Assembly (NCBI GenBank): GCA_040954595.2
Contig: CM082587.2
Coordinates: 8,308,001 to 8,372,000, forward strand
Direction of reading: 5' to 3'
DNA: 64,000 bases
From: Balanoglossus misakiensis
Lineage: Eukaryota; Hemichordata
A program made the translations under genes and the position numbers. Below are positions 1 to 11,921 of this stretch, in pieces. The notes under the pieces were generated by a model, which was given only the letters and a program-made list of their open reading frames with translations, was not told the origin of the DNA and did no database searches. Position 1 is the stretch's first letter. Every line of letters starts with the position of its first letter.

Positions 1-322
1 TTTTGAATCCTCCAATTGGCTCAAAGCTTCTAAAATTATGTTTGTTAGAGGGTACACAGACAAACAGGTATTTTAATTTAGTTATGTGTGTGAAATGAGA
101 GAGTAGTGTGAACATGTAGACAGGCCAAGAGGTTTGCATAATGATAGTCTACAAGCAGACTGTAGTATGTGACCCGAACCAAAGATCAGGGAATTGTACA
201 CAATAGTAGCCACATGAGGTTACTAGACAGAGAGGTCTGGAGGCAAGTTTCTATCACAAACCATGGCCTCAATTAGGAACTTTACAGCATTTTAATAAGA
301 TTTGGTCTCTCTGTTTGTTTAG
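1..322 (+). other. Intron of the USP44/49-like gene
   Basis: AT-rich non-coding sequence ending in a polypyrimidine tract and AG at 321-322. I see no recognisable exon here; the catalytic-Cys exon must lie before the window. Confidence 0.6.
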
Positions 323-3300
323 CCATATAGATAAGTTCCGGGACTACTTTCTCAACCTGGATATGCCGGCCATTGAGGAGAGTCCACCACAGAGGGATAA
401 CGAAAGAAACAATAATGGAAAACATAAATATTTATCAAGACAAACAACGGTAGAATGTTACAAGGTAATGAATCAGAGTTTCCTATAAAAAAAGCTAAAT
501 TGTTATATTTTTTTATTGTAGCAAAAATATTATAAGCAAATCAAAGTTTGCCTAGATGTTGTGAACATAAAATCTCTGAAAAACATATTAGGTATCTATG
601 TCTGAGAGCTTGATTTTAGCATCTACCCCCGGTACCCATTGCAAAGGTTCTATCTTGTCAAAAGACACTTCATGTGTGTGTGGCCATGTATGACAATTGC
701 CAATATTGCAGTTTACATAAAGACATGTGGGACCAGAAAGCCCATGACCAAGCCTTTATCAGCATTGGAAAGTCAGTGTACATTGATGTACTACTATCTC
801 TAAGGATTTATTATTGATGATCGCAGGAGGTTGAAACTCCAAGAAACAAGAGGAATGCAGGCACTTCAAGAAGTCAGTCCAAGAATGGAGGGCTCAGCGG
901 AGGGGCATCCAATTCAAATGAAAATTGGAAATATACAGATCCCAAGTCCTTGAAAAGAAATGTGTAAGTATTACAATGTACACTGCAGGGTTTGGAGAGA
1001 TTCCCTGAAATATTCCTAGAAAACCTGTCCCTGGAATTGAAATATATTCCTGGAAAATCTTTGAAGTTCTGAAAAATGAAATATCAAGTTCCATTACGAG
1101 TAAATATGTGAAATTAATGGCCTCTGGTAGTACACTCTATCTCATCTCTGAAAATGGTGCTGTGGCCTGAAAAAGCTATGATAAACAACTGAAAACTCTC
1201 AGAATTTTGAGGTGTATTTCTGTCTTTACTCTTTATGATTGTTTCATACATGTTTGATGTATAAACATGTGTACCCACAAGCAGTTTTCAAAACCAAAAG
1301 TGAGTCTTTCACAGTTGATGTATCTGCAAACGTCCACAACCACCACACATGTACAATGTGCAAAGATATAGGGCTGACGTGTACAATTGTACATGTACAT
1401 TCAAAGAAATCTTAGTTCACACAGACCAGAAATCATTGCAGAACAGTGGATGTTTGCAGAGTGTTTTGGTTAGAGAGAATGTGCAACACCAGTTGTTAGT
1501 GACTGTAAAACACTTTACTTTCGCAAGCGATAAATTTTTGTGATATACGCGAGAGCCAAAATAGCGTGAACATAAAAAGTCGCATAATTTTTTTTTGAAG
1601 ATAACGATGCAGTGAATGAATTTAGAAAACGCGAAAATTAATACTCGCAAAACAGTGGCCTCTCTCGATATTGGGAAAATTTCAACTCGCGAAAATGAAG
1701 TGTTTTACAGTAGTGAAATCTAAAAGAACTGACTGTCAATTTGTATCCATGTTTATACACAGATCACTTTGTCACGAGTTACACGCTTTGTTCCGGGTAA
1801 TGTGGTCTGGCAAATGGGCCATCGTCTCGCCACACGCAATACTCAGCTCAATCTGGAGACTTATTCCATCCTTCAAGGGTTACTCTCAACAAGACGCACA
1901 AGAATTTCTCTGGTAAGTTTATCTGGGTGAAGGTTTGTCATTGTCAATGTTGTGAAACTACTCTGCATTTTGTTAGTAGTTGGACTGGGTTATATCTTTC
2001 CTGTGAATGGTTGGATTACTGTAAAACAGGTTATTTTCACAACAGGAAATTTTCCCGATATCAAAGGAGGATTAATTTTCGCATTCTTGTCTTTCACTAA
2101 CTACATCATTATCTCAGAAAAAAACTTTTTACGCGACTTTATTTTAACATTTGTTTGGCTCTCATGTATTTCTCGAAAATTTATTGCTCGCGAAAATAAC
2201 CCGTTTTACAGTATAAGTACATGTACCTCTAGTAGTTTGACTGTAAGAAAGTTTTACAAGATGTTGTTTTTCACTTTTTCTCTTACAGTGAATTGTTGGA
2301 CAAAGTGAACTCGGAACTCCACTTTGTAGTGTCCTCCACAATGTTCAGTCATACAGATCCTATGCTTCCAAGTCATATCATTAGTAGCAGTTTTCAAGGG
2401 GAACTAGTCAGTCAAGTCACCTGTCTTCAATGCAACAATAAATCAAACACATATGAACCATTCTGGGATCTTTCATTGGAATTCCCACAACGGTAAGTGC
2501 ACCCTTTTGATCTGCTACAATTAAAGCCCCAGTACGCCCTTCACGATGTTTTGGCTCTCTCAATGTTCGCAAAAATTTCCCATTTGACAGTAATTATATA
2601 GGATAAGAATTCTTTGGTGAGATTTTTTTCATAAAAGTCAATTATTCCCCCACCATGATACAGGGACCAGTGCCTGTAGTCAAACAAAACCATTTCTGCT
2701 GAGCATAACAATGAGTGTACACTGTATGAGTAATCCACAATCTGTTAGTGGGTTTTATTCTTGTGAAATGGCTTGACAGCACAGTTTTTGTGTGTGTTTT
2801 ATTTTCAGATACCAGTGTGGAAAGGGAACAGAATTGTCAACAGAAAGCTGCCATACTGTTGGTAGGTTTTGACAGTGTTGTATGTAACTAGGTAGTCATT
2901 CTTTAAAGGACTATAACCATCCCATATAATTACCTTTATGCGGTACCGTAGCCAACAACAATTTTGAAAGAAGAATAATCATGACAAAAATTCAATATCA
3001 CTGACTTTTAATATCACTGAGTCTTAATACCAATTTGTCAACATGTCTGAGCTAAAGTACTATCCAGTCCCTCCCTGTACACAAGTTCAGGGGATGTTTT
3101 GAAGCATGACAGTGATCTGTTCTATTTTGCATGCATATCTAAATTGTTGTTTGTTAGGCTGGGAAAGTCTGTGTGTGCGCGTGTGAATTTAGTAATTGAG
3201 CAAAAACATTGAAGTGAACACACTCATTGTCAAGTTTGCCACAATCTATCAAATAAAGTAAAAGAAGCCAGACTGATTATTGATTGCCAATACTGGTTGC

Positions 3301-5435
3301 CTTTGGCAGATAACAGACCCATGACATGGTTTACAAAAACTCTCAACAGAGACTGTTCATGGCATTGATTGCCCCCAAGGCAAAACTGTCTAGCTTTATC
3401 AGTATTTTCTCCCAAGACAATTACAAGTGTTTTCATCTGTAATGTCCCTGTTGTCAACTTAGAAATGGTAAATCTTGTTGATGAGGGATGCTAATGATTG
3501 TTTTCCATTTGACAGAAATGCTAGCAACATTTACAGAAGTTGAGAAGTTAGAGGGCAAAGTGTACGAGTGTGAGGAATGCAACAAGAAGAGGAGATGTGT
3601 GTCAAGCAAACCGGTCATTCGATGTGAAGCCAGCAAACAGCTACTTATAACCAAATTACCTCAAGTGTTAAGACTCCACCTCAAGAGATTTAGGTCAGTA
3701 ACTTGGAGTTTGGATGAAAAGTTTTCTTGCAATTTTGAGAATTTTTCTATCTGTCGCAGGTCGTGTAGCCCCACAGAATGCACTGGTGCCAAACACGCTG
3801 GTTTCAATTTTTTTTTTCATATTTTCTGTAGAAAGGTACAGTTTGAAGTGAGCACCCCAAATTGTCACTTTCAAAAAGGTTCGGGAATTGAACAATGGAT
3901 GTGAGAAAAAGAGTAACATGACTGTCTTTTGCATAATATGACATTCTTTTTGGGTACCAAAACACCATCTTAAAAGGACAAAGTCTCTCTCGCTGCCCTT
4001 TTTCCATTAATTATGTTTGATACAAGACACTGTTTATGTTATTCTACATTTGGATATATAGTGAATCAACGTTCAACCACACACAACTTCCATCCCGTTT
4101 GTAGGATATGACAATAAAAATCTCACCAAAATGAATAAATGGTATACACCGATTATTCTGTGTGTCAAATGAACGAGTTACTACGAGCCAGCATCCTTGT
4201 GTTCTACCACTAGAGGGCGCCCTCATTGTAATACTGTGCTTTCTCTGGGTGTTTATAGGAAAGGATAGATCTCCAACTGCAAAGCTGATGGGAATTAGAA
4301 TTATCTTGCATATCCATGAATGATCAGTTAATTTTAAGGATGCACGTAATAATGCTTAAATTTTGTGTTCCTTGTTTCTTCAGATGGTCAGGTCGAATGC
4401 ATCGAGAGAAAATCAACGTGCATGTGGACTTTGACCAAGAGTTAGACATGAAATATTACTGTTCACCCACAGTGGATTGTAGCAATGGCGCCAATATTTA
4501 TCAGCTAGCAGCAGTTGTCATCCACCATGGCAGAGGGTGAGTCATATCTACAACACTGTGCTTTCTGAAATAACGAGGAAAAATGGATTTCTGTAATGCC
4601 TTGACTCAGGGAAGAACTATTTGGAAATGCCCCCTTGTTTCCACAGTGTGAAGTTGTCATGGAGAATTTTTTAGTGTGTTAGGCATAGTTCTCAAGTAGG
4701 AACTGGATAAAACAATGCATACCTTGTCAAGTTGCACTCTAGTCTAAACAGAATCCATATTTTTTTTTGCACGTACATGTATTTTTAACTCAGTCATGCA
4801 TAAAAAGCAGGAATCAGTGCAACTGGAATTTCAGATCATATTTTGGATAAATAATGAATATCTAAAATAAGCATTGAGTGATGTGATTGGTAACCATTCT
4901 GCAGTTTGTCATCAACAGAACTCCTTGATCAACGGATCAATACTGAGCACTGCTAAACAATGCAGTGGCTACATGTATATATGACCACTTTTTTTACAAT
5001 TTTTTCCTCCTTTAAATTCTAGATTTGGTTCAGGTCATTACACTGCATATTGCTGGAATGCAGAGGGAGGTGAGATTAAATTTCATTTTATTCAATGTCT
5101 TTTGTGAACTAGTATTGTGAATCCTTGGTTAGGTACTTGGTGTCTGTGGCATTTTCAAAGGCAACTTACTGTGATCATACCTAGCTTTTTATTTCAAATC
5201 ATCAAATGATAATTCATTGGTTTATGTTTATTATTCAGGTTTCTGGGTACACTGCAATGATTCCAGACTTGATCTCTGCTCCATTGAAGACGTGACAGCA
5301 TGTCAAGCCTACATCTTGGTCTACACTCAGAAGAAAGTCTTGTCCACAACAGGCCTCAGTGATCACAATCAGACGCAGACGCAGACTGACATCAAAGAAC
5401 AACAGTTGGAAGAAGCACAAGTTTCACCGAGCTAG
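323..5435 (+). CDS. USP44/USP49-like ubiquitin carboxyl-terminal hydrolase, 3' nine exons (5' part outside window)
   Basis: Cysteine protease that removes ubiquitin from proteins; in vertebrates USP44 and USP49 act on nuclear substrates including histone H2B. Exons with matching phases: 323-464, 827-963, 1763-1912, 2289-2492, 2809-2861, 3516-3693, 4384-4536, 5023-5069, 5239-5435 (stop TAG), giving 419 residues. Seen in the translation: [18 protein letters not shown], the QQDAQEFL box, two zinc-ribbon Cys pairs (CLQC and CEEC), [17 protein letters not shown], the His box GSGHYTAYC with the catalytic His, and HCNDSR with the third catalytic residue. The order and spacing match vertebrate USP44/USP49, so this is probably the pre-duplication single-copy gene. 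The Cys box and N-terminal ZnF-UBP should lie upstream: the first exon here starts with [13 protein letters not shown], which in relatives directly follows the Cys box. Introns 2, 3 and 6 contain MITEs. USP44 versus USP49 cannot be decided. Confidence 0.95.
1502..1712. mobile_element. MITE, CTGTAAAACACTTTA family (copy A)
   Basis: About 210 bp with terminal inverted repeats: ACTGTAAAACACTTTACTTTCGC on the left and the reverse of GAAAATGAAGTGTTTTACAGTA on the right. The interior carries short inverted CGCGAG/CTCGCG blocks. It lies in USP intron 2 (964-1762). Closely similar copies are at 38351-38470 and 53995-54205. No coding capacity; a non-autonomous DNA element, perhaps with a TA target site. 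Confidence 0.8.
2017..2213. mobile_element. MITE, CTGTAAAACnGGTTATTTTC family (copy B)
   Basis: About 197 bp beginning TACTGTAAAACAGGTTATTTTC and ending GAAAATAACCCGTTTTACAGTA. It fills over half of USP intron 3 (1913-2288). The first ten bases match the copy at 1502-1712, but the next bases differ (AGGTTATTTTC rather than ACACTTTA), so this is a sister subfamily. The closest relative in the window is 61056-61248, in an ADAR intron. Confidence 0.8.
3970..4158 (-). mobile_element. Half of a hairpin MITE (TTAAAGGGACAAAG family), truncated just past the apex
   Basis: Begins TTAAAAGGACAAAGTCTCTC and runs through the complete arm to the apex region (ATGAATAAATGGTATACACC), then stops matching at about 4158. 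The full-length relative at 17858-18211 is a near-perfect palindrome of about 350 bp. It lies in USP intron 6. Confidence 0.75.
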
Positions 5436-8400
5436 TTTTTTTTTTTTTAATAACCACCCTAATAAGGAAATTAAACCCTTTCACCACCATGGTTCAGTCC
5501 AAACCCATTGTTTTCTGTGGTAAGGTTGGACCTATGACGAGGGAACTGGGGGTGAAAGGGTTAAAATGCCATCTTTCCAACAACAACAAAAACATGGTTT
5601 GTTAACATTCTCCAATAGTCAGGCTACAAAGATTTTTTTTCGCTAATCTATTGCTATGGAAACCAACCATCATATATTTTGCTTGCCTCTTGGTGCTGTT
5701 GCAAGACTTAGTGCACGTGCAGCTATTTTTGCCTCTGAAAATCTAATATATAAAAGAATGACTACTAAGAGTAAATGGTGGTATACGAAAGGACTTGGTC
5801 TAAATTGTATTAGACTTTTATTGTTTTTAACTGTTCTGTAATGTTTCCTGTATGAAAACTAAAAAAATTCTTCAGGGTTTTTACCAACACCACTGCCACT
5901 ATCAAGAGAAATAGCAGCTCTTGAGGGAGATTCTTTTATTGTATTTTTGTTACTGGTAACTAAAAATGCCATAACTGTCAGTGCAAGTGACGCTGAGGAT
6001 GCAGATGCACCTTTGCTGTCCTTTGATCCAAGCAATAACTGTACAGTGTTTTGTTCAGGAGTTTGTGAACAGCCATAGAATGGTGAAGAATAGGCAGAGG
6101 CAGTTGGGACACATGATTTTATGGAAAGCAAGACAGACAGAGAGACTAGTACCAGGTAGACACAACAGACAGACCTATGTTGTAGGATTGATAAGTAGAC
6201 AGACACGTAGATTGGTAGACAGACAATTGACAGGCATAAGACAGTAGAGACAGCAAAGCAAAAGTCAAGAATGTATAATTCTTGGGCAAACACACAAAAG
6301 TACATTTCTGTGAGTAGATGTAGTGCTGTTTTCCATTGAACACATGCAACAGCATGCACAAGACAGGTGGACCAATATTAGTACATTTATGTGATAGTGT
6401 AAAACACAGTTGAATTCGTTATGTTTCTGTTATGATATATTGACTGTGATATTTGTTGTGTATGTTGTAGTTACGTACATGTATTTGATATCATAACTAT
6501 AGTGGTTGTTCTCAATTGACATTTTATATTGTTCATGAAAGCTTTTTGTTATTACCATCCTTGTCGATATATTTTGATAACAAAGTTGTTCTTCCAGTGT
6601 TTTTTGTTGTATTTCTTCATCAGAAAGTCAGTCACTGTCAAAACAAGCCAATCATTGTCAGAACAAATCATGGTTATGTGCAGCACATTGCTGATTCAAC
6701 AGTATTCTCTTCGAATCAAAATTTGAAGAACTAGAATAAATACTGCCATTGCTTTGCCAATTACTTAGTATACTGCTTTGTGTGTGGGGAGAATACATAC
6801 ACTGCGCTGTTGTACACATTGTGATCGGCTGCACATGGATGACGTCTGATGCAGTGTGTTTACTCAGTATCCCTACCTTATTGGTGTATTTGTAACAACA
6901 TCTTCTGTGGTATTTTTGAACAGTTTTTATTTCCATTCACCCAAGCCGTACAGTTCTGTGGAATATATGTTTGAATGATTGAATGACAAACACTTGCTTG
7001 ATAGGCACTCTTCTGCTCACAGATGAAATACTTTGCAACCAGACTTCTGACATGAACATTACTAGTATGTCAGTGTGAATGCTGTATTCTATTATTACAG
7101 TGTTTACATGTGATTTCAATCACTGATCAGTGCATTATTCTAAGTGTGTGCCAGACACTTTTGTAAGAGTGTAAATATATAAACAATACATGCAGAATGG
7201 CCCTTGCATGTTTTTTTTTGTGTTTATCATAATGATAATTATGAAGTCCAAATTCTGTTTTCTCATTCAAACTACACATATTTATAACGGAAATTTAGTT
7301 TCTAGAGTGACACCTATGTATGTTGTGTTTGCATTAATGTTTTTCTTCTGTGAACAGACAGTGCCTGGATTGAAAGACTTGGTATTGTGCCCGTGCTCAA
7401 GCCGCCTAGCAATCGTCCATATTGCTTTGTTGCAGCGTTTGACCAGTTTTGTCAATCTGTTTTATTGTGGTTTTATTAATAAACCAAATATGGGAGGTTT
7501 ACTTTTATATATGTCTACTTGCATCAATGCTTTGTTTCACAGTGCTGTACATACATTTTTTTATAAAGATTAAAATCTTCCTTCAAAGAAATTGATGACT
7601 CAAACCCCATTCCAACCCTGAGCCCACACAAAACTATTACAACAGACCACAATCAGTTCAAAGGAAATACTGTTGTTAACATGTACGAATTAGGGAATTT
7701 ATTAGTCAATAGGGTACATGTGTTGGTGGCATTGACTATAAAATGTCACAACAAGGTAAACATCTCATAAAAGGTAGCATGAGTACACTATTAAGTAAAA
7801 AAATACCTGGTCAGTGAATATCTCGATAATTTCTTCTAGATTTTGGTATTTTCCCATTGTTTTCACAATCACAATGTTTAAATGGCTGAGATTATTTCTG
7901 CAGACATGGCCCCATTGAACAATCATCTTTATATTGCCACTTGGCTTGGTCGGTTGTAACCAGGTTAGCTTCAGACAGTTCCCAGGTAATATCACAAAAG
8001 TAAAATATTCTATAAAAATATGTATTTCTTGAGTTAAAAGTTCTTAACTGTTGACTCTCAGAAAAAATTAACATCTTGTGCATTTCAATGACCGGATGAC
8101 CTCATCATGGTAATTTATTGATTTTCATGATCTCCGAGTCTCTGTGGGATTTGTAGGGTCCTACATTGTATTTTGTTTGATGTACATACCACAAGGGAAA
8201 TCATTTAGTTTGTTGGGTCAAGCACAGTGATCTATTCAGGGATTTGATAGTCGGTCAGCCTTTTTTTTTCTTTTGGTGAACTCTACCTACCGCCTGACCT
8301 CCTACCTTGCCTTACTAGAAAAGGGGAGAAAGTTGGCTGGCCTTGCTCTCGCTGGATAACGAAATCACGGCAAGTGATTTTCAAATGTACCCCATATATA

Positions 8401-8559
8401 GTTTTCAGTTGTTTCTATTGTGCTATTGACGATCAACAGTGTTGAAATTACCAACCACAAAGTCTACATTTGGAAGAAGATTTTAAATCAGTGCACGTTA
8501 CATGTACTTCAGATGTGACTGCTTTGAAAATAGTGTGCATGTTATTGTCATCTTCTACG
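5436..8559. other. Convergent intergenic region / USP 3' UTR
   Basis: No supportable gene between the USP stop and the 3' end of the opposite-strand gene at 8560. A candidate polyadenylation hexamer AATAAA is at 6735-6740, with another at about 7479. A low-complexity AGACAGACAG-rich stretch at about 6126-6241 produces long but meaningless open frames on both strands. Otherwise AT-rich sequence without visible structure. Confidence 0.5.
6126..6241. repeat. Imperfect AGAC/ACAG simple repeat
   Basis: Interrupted tetranucleotide-like repeat (agacagacagagagac, agacagacacg, agacagacaattgacagg). Confidence 0.6.
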
Positions 8560-9735
8560 TTAAAGTTCTTGATTTCTGATCTTCTTGCGAAGGGCGTCTT
8601 CTCTTCTTTTTGCATTCCTTTTTTCACGTCTTTCTTGTTCCAGCTTGACAAGGAGTTCCTCTCGATCCATATCACTTGCTCTCTTTTTTTTCAAGGATTT
8701 CACTGTCCCCGTGTCCCTATGTCCTTTTTTCATTGACTGGACATTTTGCCTAAGCGTTGCACATTCTTTGCATTGACTGCCTTTCCTGGTGGCCATACAA
8801 AGCAGCATCCTGCAGTTAACTGACCGGTGTCTTAATTCTTGGCCATTCACTGTTTCCCAATTCTCTGTTTTTCCAGTTGTAACTCCCGTCCGAGTTTTTG
8901 TTTCTTTAGCTATGGCTGCTTTGAAACCAGGGCAAAGATCCGCAAATGCCAGGACAAGGAAGATGTACTCTATCTCCCTCGTGGAGGTGGGCCATGAAGT
9001 GGGTAGGTTGAGATGAGTCGCTGGTACTGGTTTGTTGAGCACCGTCAGTGTCCAGCTCCAATCTTCATTCACTGTGATCTGCCTCATTACCCTGTGACCA
9101 TTACATTGATCTTCATTAAGAAGAATGAACTCAGCCCGGTCGCTCCTGGAATGATTTTTCCATCCATGATGGTTTGGTACAAGTTCAACTAACTCCTGCC
9201 AAGTTAGGTCTTCATTTGCTGTGCCTTGCCTTTGGATGATATTTTTGTACACACGGCTGAGAGTAATGTCAAGGTTCAACAAATAATAGATCAGAAAGCT
9301 GAAACTGACACGGGATATTTTTGACAATTTCATGCTTGCACATATACTGTTTGAGCCTTCTGTGACAGCAATGATCAATACCGTTAAATTCATACATACA
9401 TGAAGGTTGCTACTACCTCCCTACACAGACCAACACACATCAGTCAAAACATAAACAAAACAATAGTGAAATTATTGTACTGACTCCATACTTGGGTTTA
9501 AAGCGCCCAGCTTGTCTCCCACGCATGAGCATAACTTCCCATCACGACAGTTTTCCCTGTGTATAGCCAGCAAATGTTCAGCAAATTTTCTGTTCGATGC
9601 ATTCAAATAGTGGACCGCCTTCGCTTCCTTCCATATTTCATGCGCACCGTATAAGTAGATTCTGGTTTTGCCCCTCCTTTTCACCCAAGCTGGTGTCTTT
9701 TCACGATCTCCGACACAGATTATGGTCGCCGCCAT
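8560..9735 (-). CDS. Unrecognised two-exon gene, about 347 aa, Cys cluster and C-terminal basic coiled coil
   Basis: I do not recognise the family. The first exon (9735 down to about 9492) opens MAATIICVGDREKTPAWVK and contains a His/Cys cluster (HLLAIHRENCRDGKLCSC). A GT at 9491 and an AG at 9360-9361 join in phase to a second exon, 9359-8560, which ends in TAA; together they give 348 codons. The second exon contains ENWETVNGQELRHRSVNCRM, a CKEC pair, and a Lys/Arg/Glu-rich C-terminus typical of a coiled coil and probable nuclear localisation. The start codon lies in AAGATGGCGGC, a YY1-type context common at animal promoters, which favours a host gene over a random frame. An unspliced 277-aa reading of exon 2 is the alternative. 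It could also be a transposon-associated gene family; no catalytic motif is visible. Confidence 0.55.
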
Positions 9736-9740
9736 CTTCT
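9730..9740 (-). promoter_or_regulatory. YY1-type motif overlapping the start codon
   Basis: The minus strand reads AAGATGGCGGC across the ATG at 9735. This matches the YY1 consensus often found at or just downstream of animal transcription starts. Function is inferred. Confidence 0.4.
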
Positions 9741-11921
9741 CTGTTGTTAGGACAGAGCACTGCCCTATGGGATTGACTGTTCACTAAACGTCTGTAACCA
9801 GCGGTTACAGCTGGAACATGCGTGTGAGACGAGCTAGGCGCTTTAAGTAAATAGTAGTTTCCACTACCCTAGGTAAATCACAGAGGTTACAAATGATAAT
9901 TAATGATAATTATCATCGCTTCATCAAATGATGAATTTTAAAGGATACATTTGTTTCTGTCGCCAAACTAGGCCATTTTTAACTCCAGGAATAAGCCTTT
10001 GCAGCAAACGTCCGAACAGGGTGTGATGCATAACGTTTTCAGGCTCAGCACTTTGCTGGACATAAAGTTTATACAAGTCCTGTGTTGTAATCCATCCATC
10101 ACCTCTCTCATAGTTTTCATTGATCCTGAAAAAAAGTGGATAGGTAACAATTGCCCTTTGTCTGTACTGTACAATAGCCTTTTGTCAGTAGTTTACAGTT
10201 TGTTTATGTAAATAAACCAAACAGGTGAGCCACTGTGTAGCTCTCCCACATTTTGTGTATGAACCAATAAAAAACTGCAAGACATGAAGTTCAGATACAG
10301 ACTTGAGCAGGTCACGCGAATGGGTTCGCATTGCTGCCAAGATCTGAGTTAAAATTAAAACGTATTGGCATATTTTAGCGACTAAAAACCACAGTCCCAT
10401 GAGGCTTGTTTCTGGTTATTAGGCCAGCGCCGTGTAAACAAACAACCCTCATATGCGACTGTGCTAAAAAAAAACACACACGCTGCACCACATACATGTA
10501 CATTCGCGATGATAGACTTGCATGGACTGTCATAAACGGTACTCACCACCTCATTGCATTGGATACTTTCACGGTATCTGTACTACTGCCACAATTGTTC
10601 ACCATACAGATCGTGCCTTGAGGCGTGACATACCAGTGTTGCTCCTCCATACTCGTGTATGTCATAACATTTAGAACTACTTGTGCAGTTGGCGTTGCTG
10701 CCGCTGGGACCCTACACACGCGATTGTGCTATACCTTGGGCCAAGCTTGGCCGAATGTTAAATGAAGCTTGGCGTCAAAGCTTGGTACAAGAGTTTGCGT
10801 GCCGACCTTTGCCGGAGCTTTTGACAACAAAGATTTGTCAAACCTTGAGTGTACCGACCTTCGTTGAAGATTTTGACAGCCAAGCTTAGCCGAACCTTGT
10901 GTTTGCCGACGTTTGCCGAAGATTTTGCGATCCAAGCTTAGCCGAACCTTTGGTGTACTGATCTTCGCTGAAGATTTTGACATCCAAAGCATAGCCGAAC
11001 CTTTGGCCTTCCAATCTTTGTGAAAGCTTAACAATTACCAAGCTTCGGCAAAGGTTGTATTTGTTCTGGGGCTGTGACCTGGCGTTTGACCTCGGGTCAA
11101 ATGTATTTATGCTTGTTCTAGGGAGTCTATTTTTCGCTCAGTTTATGAAGTCAATTCTGCTGCCACATTTTTGAAAAGTGTAAAAGTTTCAACATTCTTC
11201 CATTACGTCCGGAGATATGACCAAAGAATTGACCAAACAAGCTTGTGATTGTGTTCATTCCCTGTATGTTTGAAAAAAAGGCAGCCGAATTGACCCCTCA
11301 CAATCCTGCTTAGTTTACCTCGAATCAGCCGACCCAGTGTATGTGTGTGATGCATTGACCATTGTAATCGTACAGTCTGATTCGAGACGGTGTACCTGTT
11401 TACCATATTACACTTGTCTGCACATTACTTGGAAACTTTCACCACAAAAGAAACAGCAGGTAGGTAGATGGTTTGTAATATTGCCGGCCTGAGGTATGTA
11501 AGTTTTTCACCGATTCAGATTTAGATATGCACAGTTGACAATAGTATGCAAATCCTCATCTTGGCCCCCTACTCAGATGGAAATGAAAACTTTAAACGTG
11601 CAGACAGTAAATAAGGAAACAAGTACATTTAAAGCAGAAATGTTACAATAAACTGAGCTTACCTTGGTGTATGTAGATCAAAGTACACATAGCCATGATG
11701 TAAACTGTAGTGTAACTTTATTCAACATTATCAATTCGTACGGTATCTGTGAAGAAAATCAGTAAAATATTGTTATAATAAATGTAGATAAATATAAACA
11801 TTGTATTTACTAAAATTAACCCAATTAATAAAGCGATAAAACCAGATAATTAATTGAAAACTGAATAATATCATAGAAAGTAGAAATTTAATGGTTAAAA
11901 AATTTAAGGTAATTCAAACGC
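9741..11921. other. Intergenic region with a degenerate tandem repeat
   Basis: No gene supported. It holds the AAGCTTGGCCGAACCTT repeat described separately (10715-11055). The remainder is unremarkable, slightly CpG-bearing sequence. Confidence 0.45.
10715..11055. repeat. Degenerate ~60-65 bp tandem repeat with AAGCTTAGCCGAACCTT core
   Basis: Successive units share CCAAGCTTAGCCGAACCTT, TTTGCCGA and GAAGATTTTGA blocks in the same order, with many substitutions. The left edge, CTACACACGCGATTGTGC followed by CCAAGCTTGGCC, recurs inverted at 26590-26637, so this belongs to a dispersed element rather than a purely local repeat. Confidence 0.65.

Noticed and set aside
5859-6359. 166-codon minus-strand open frame
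   Set aside because: Most of it is the translation of an AGAC/ACAG simple repeat in the USP 3' flank; no conserved motif.
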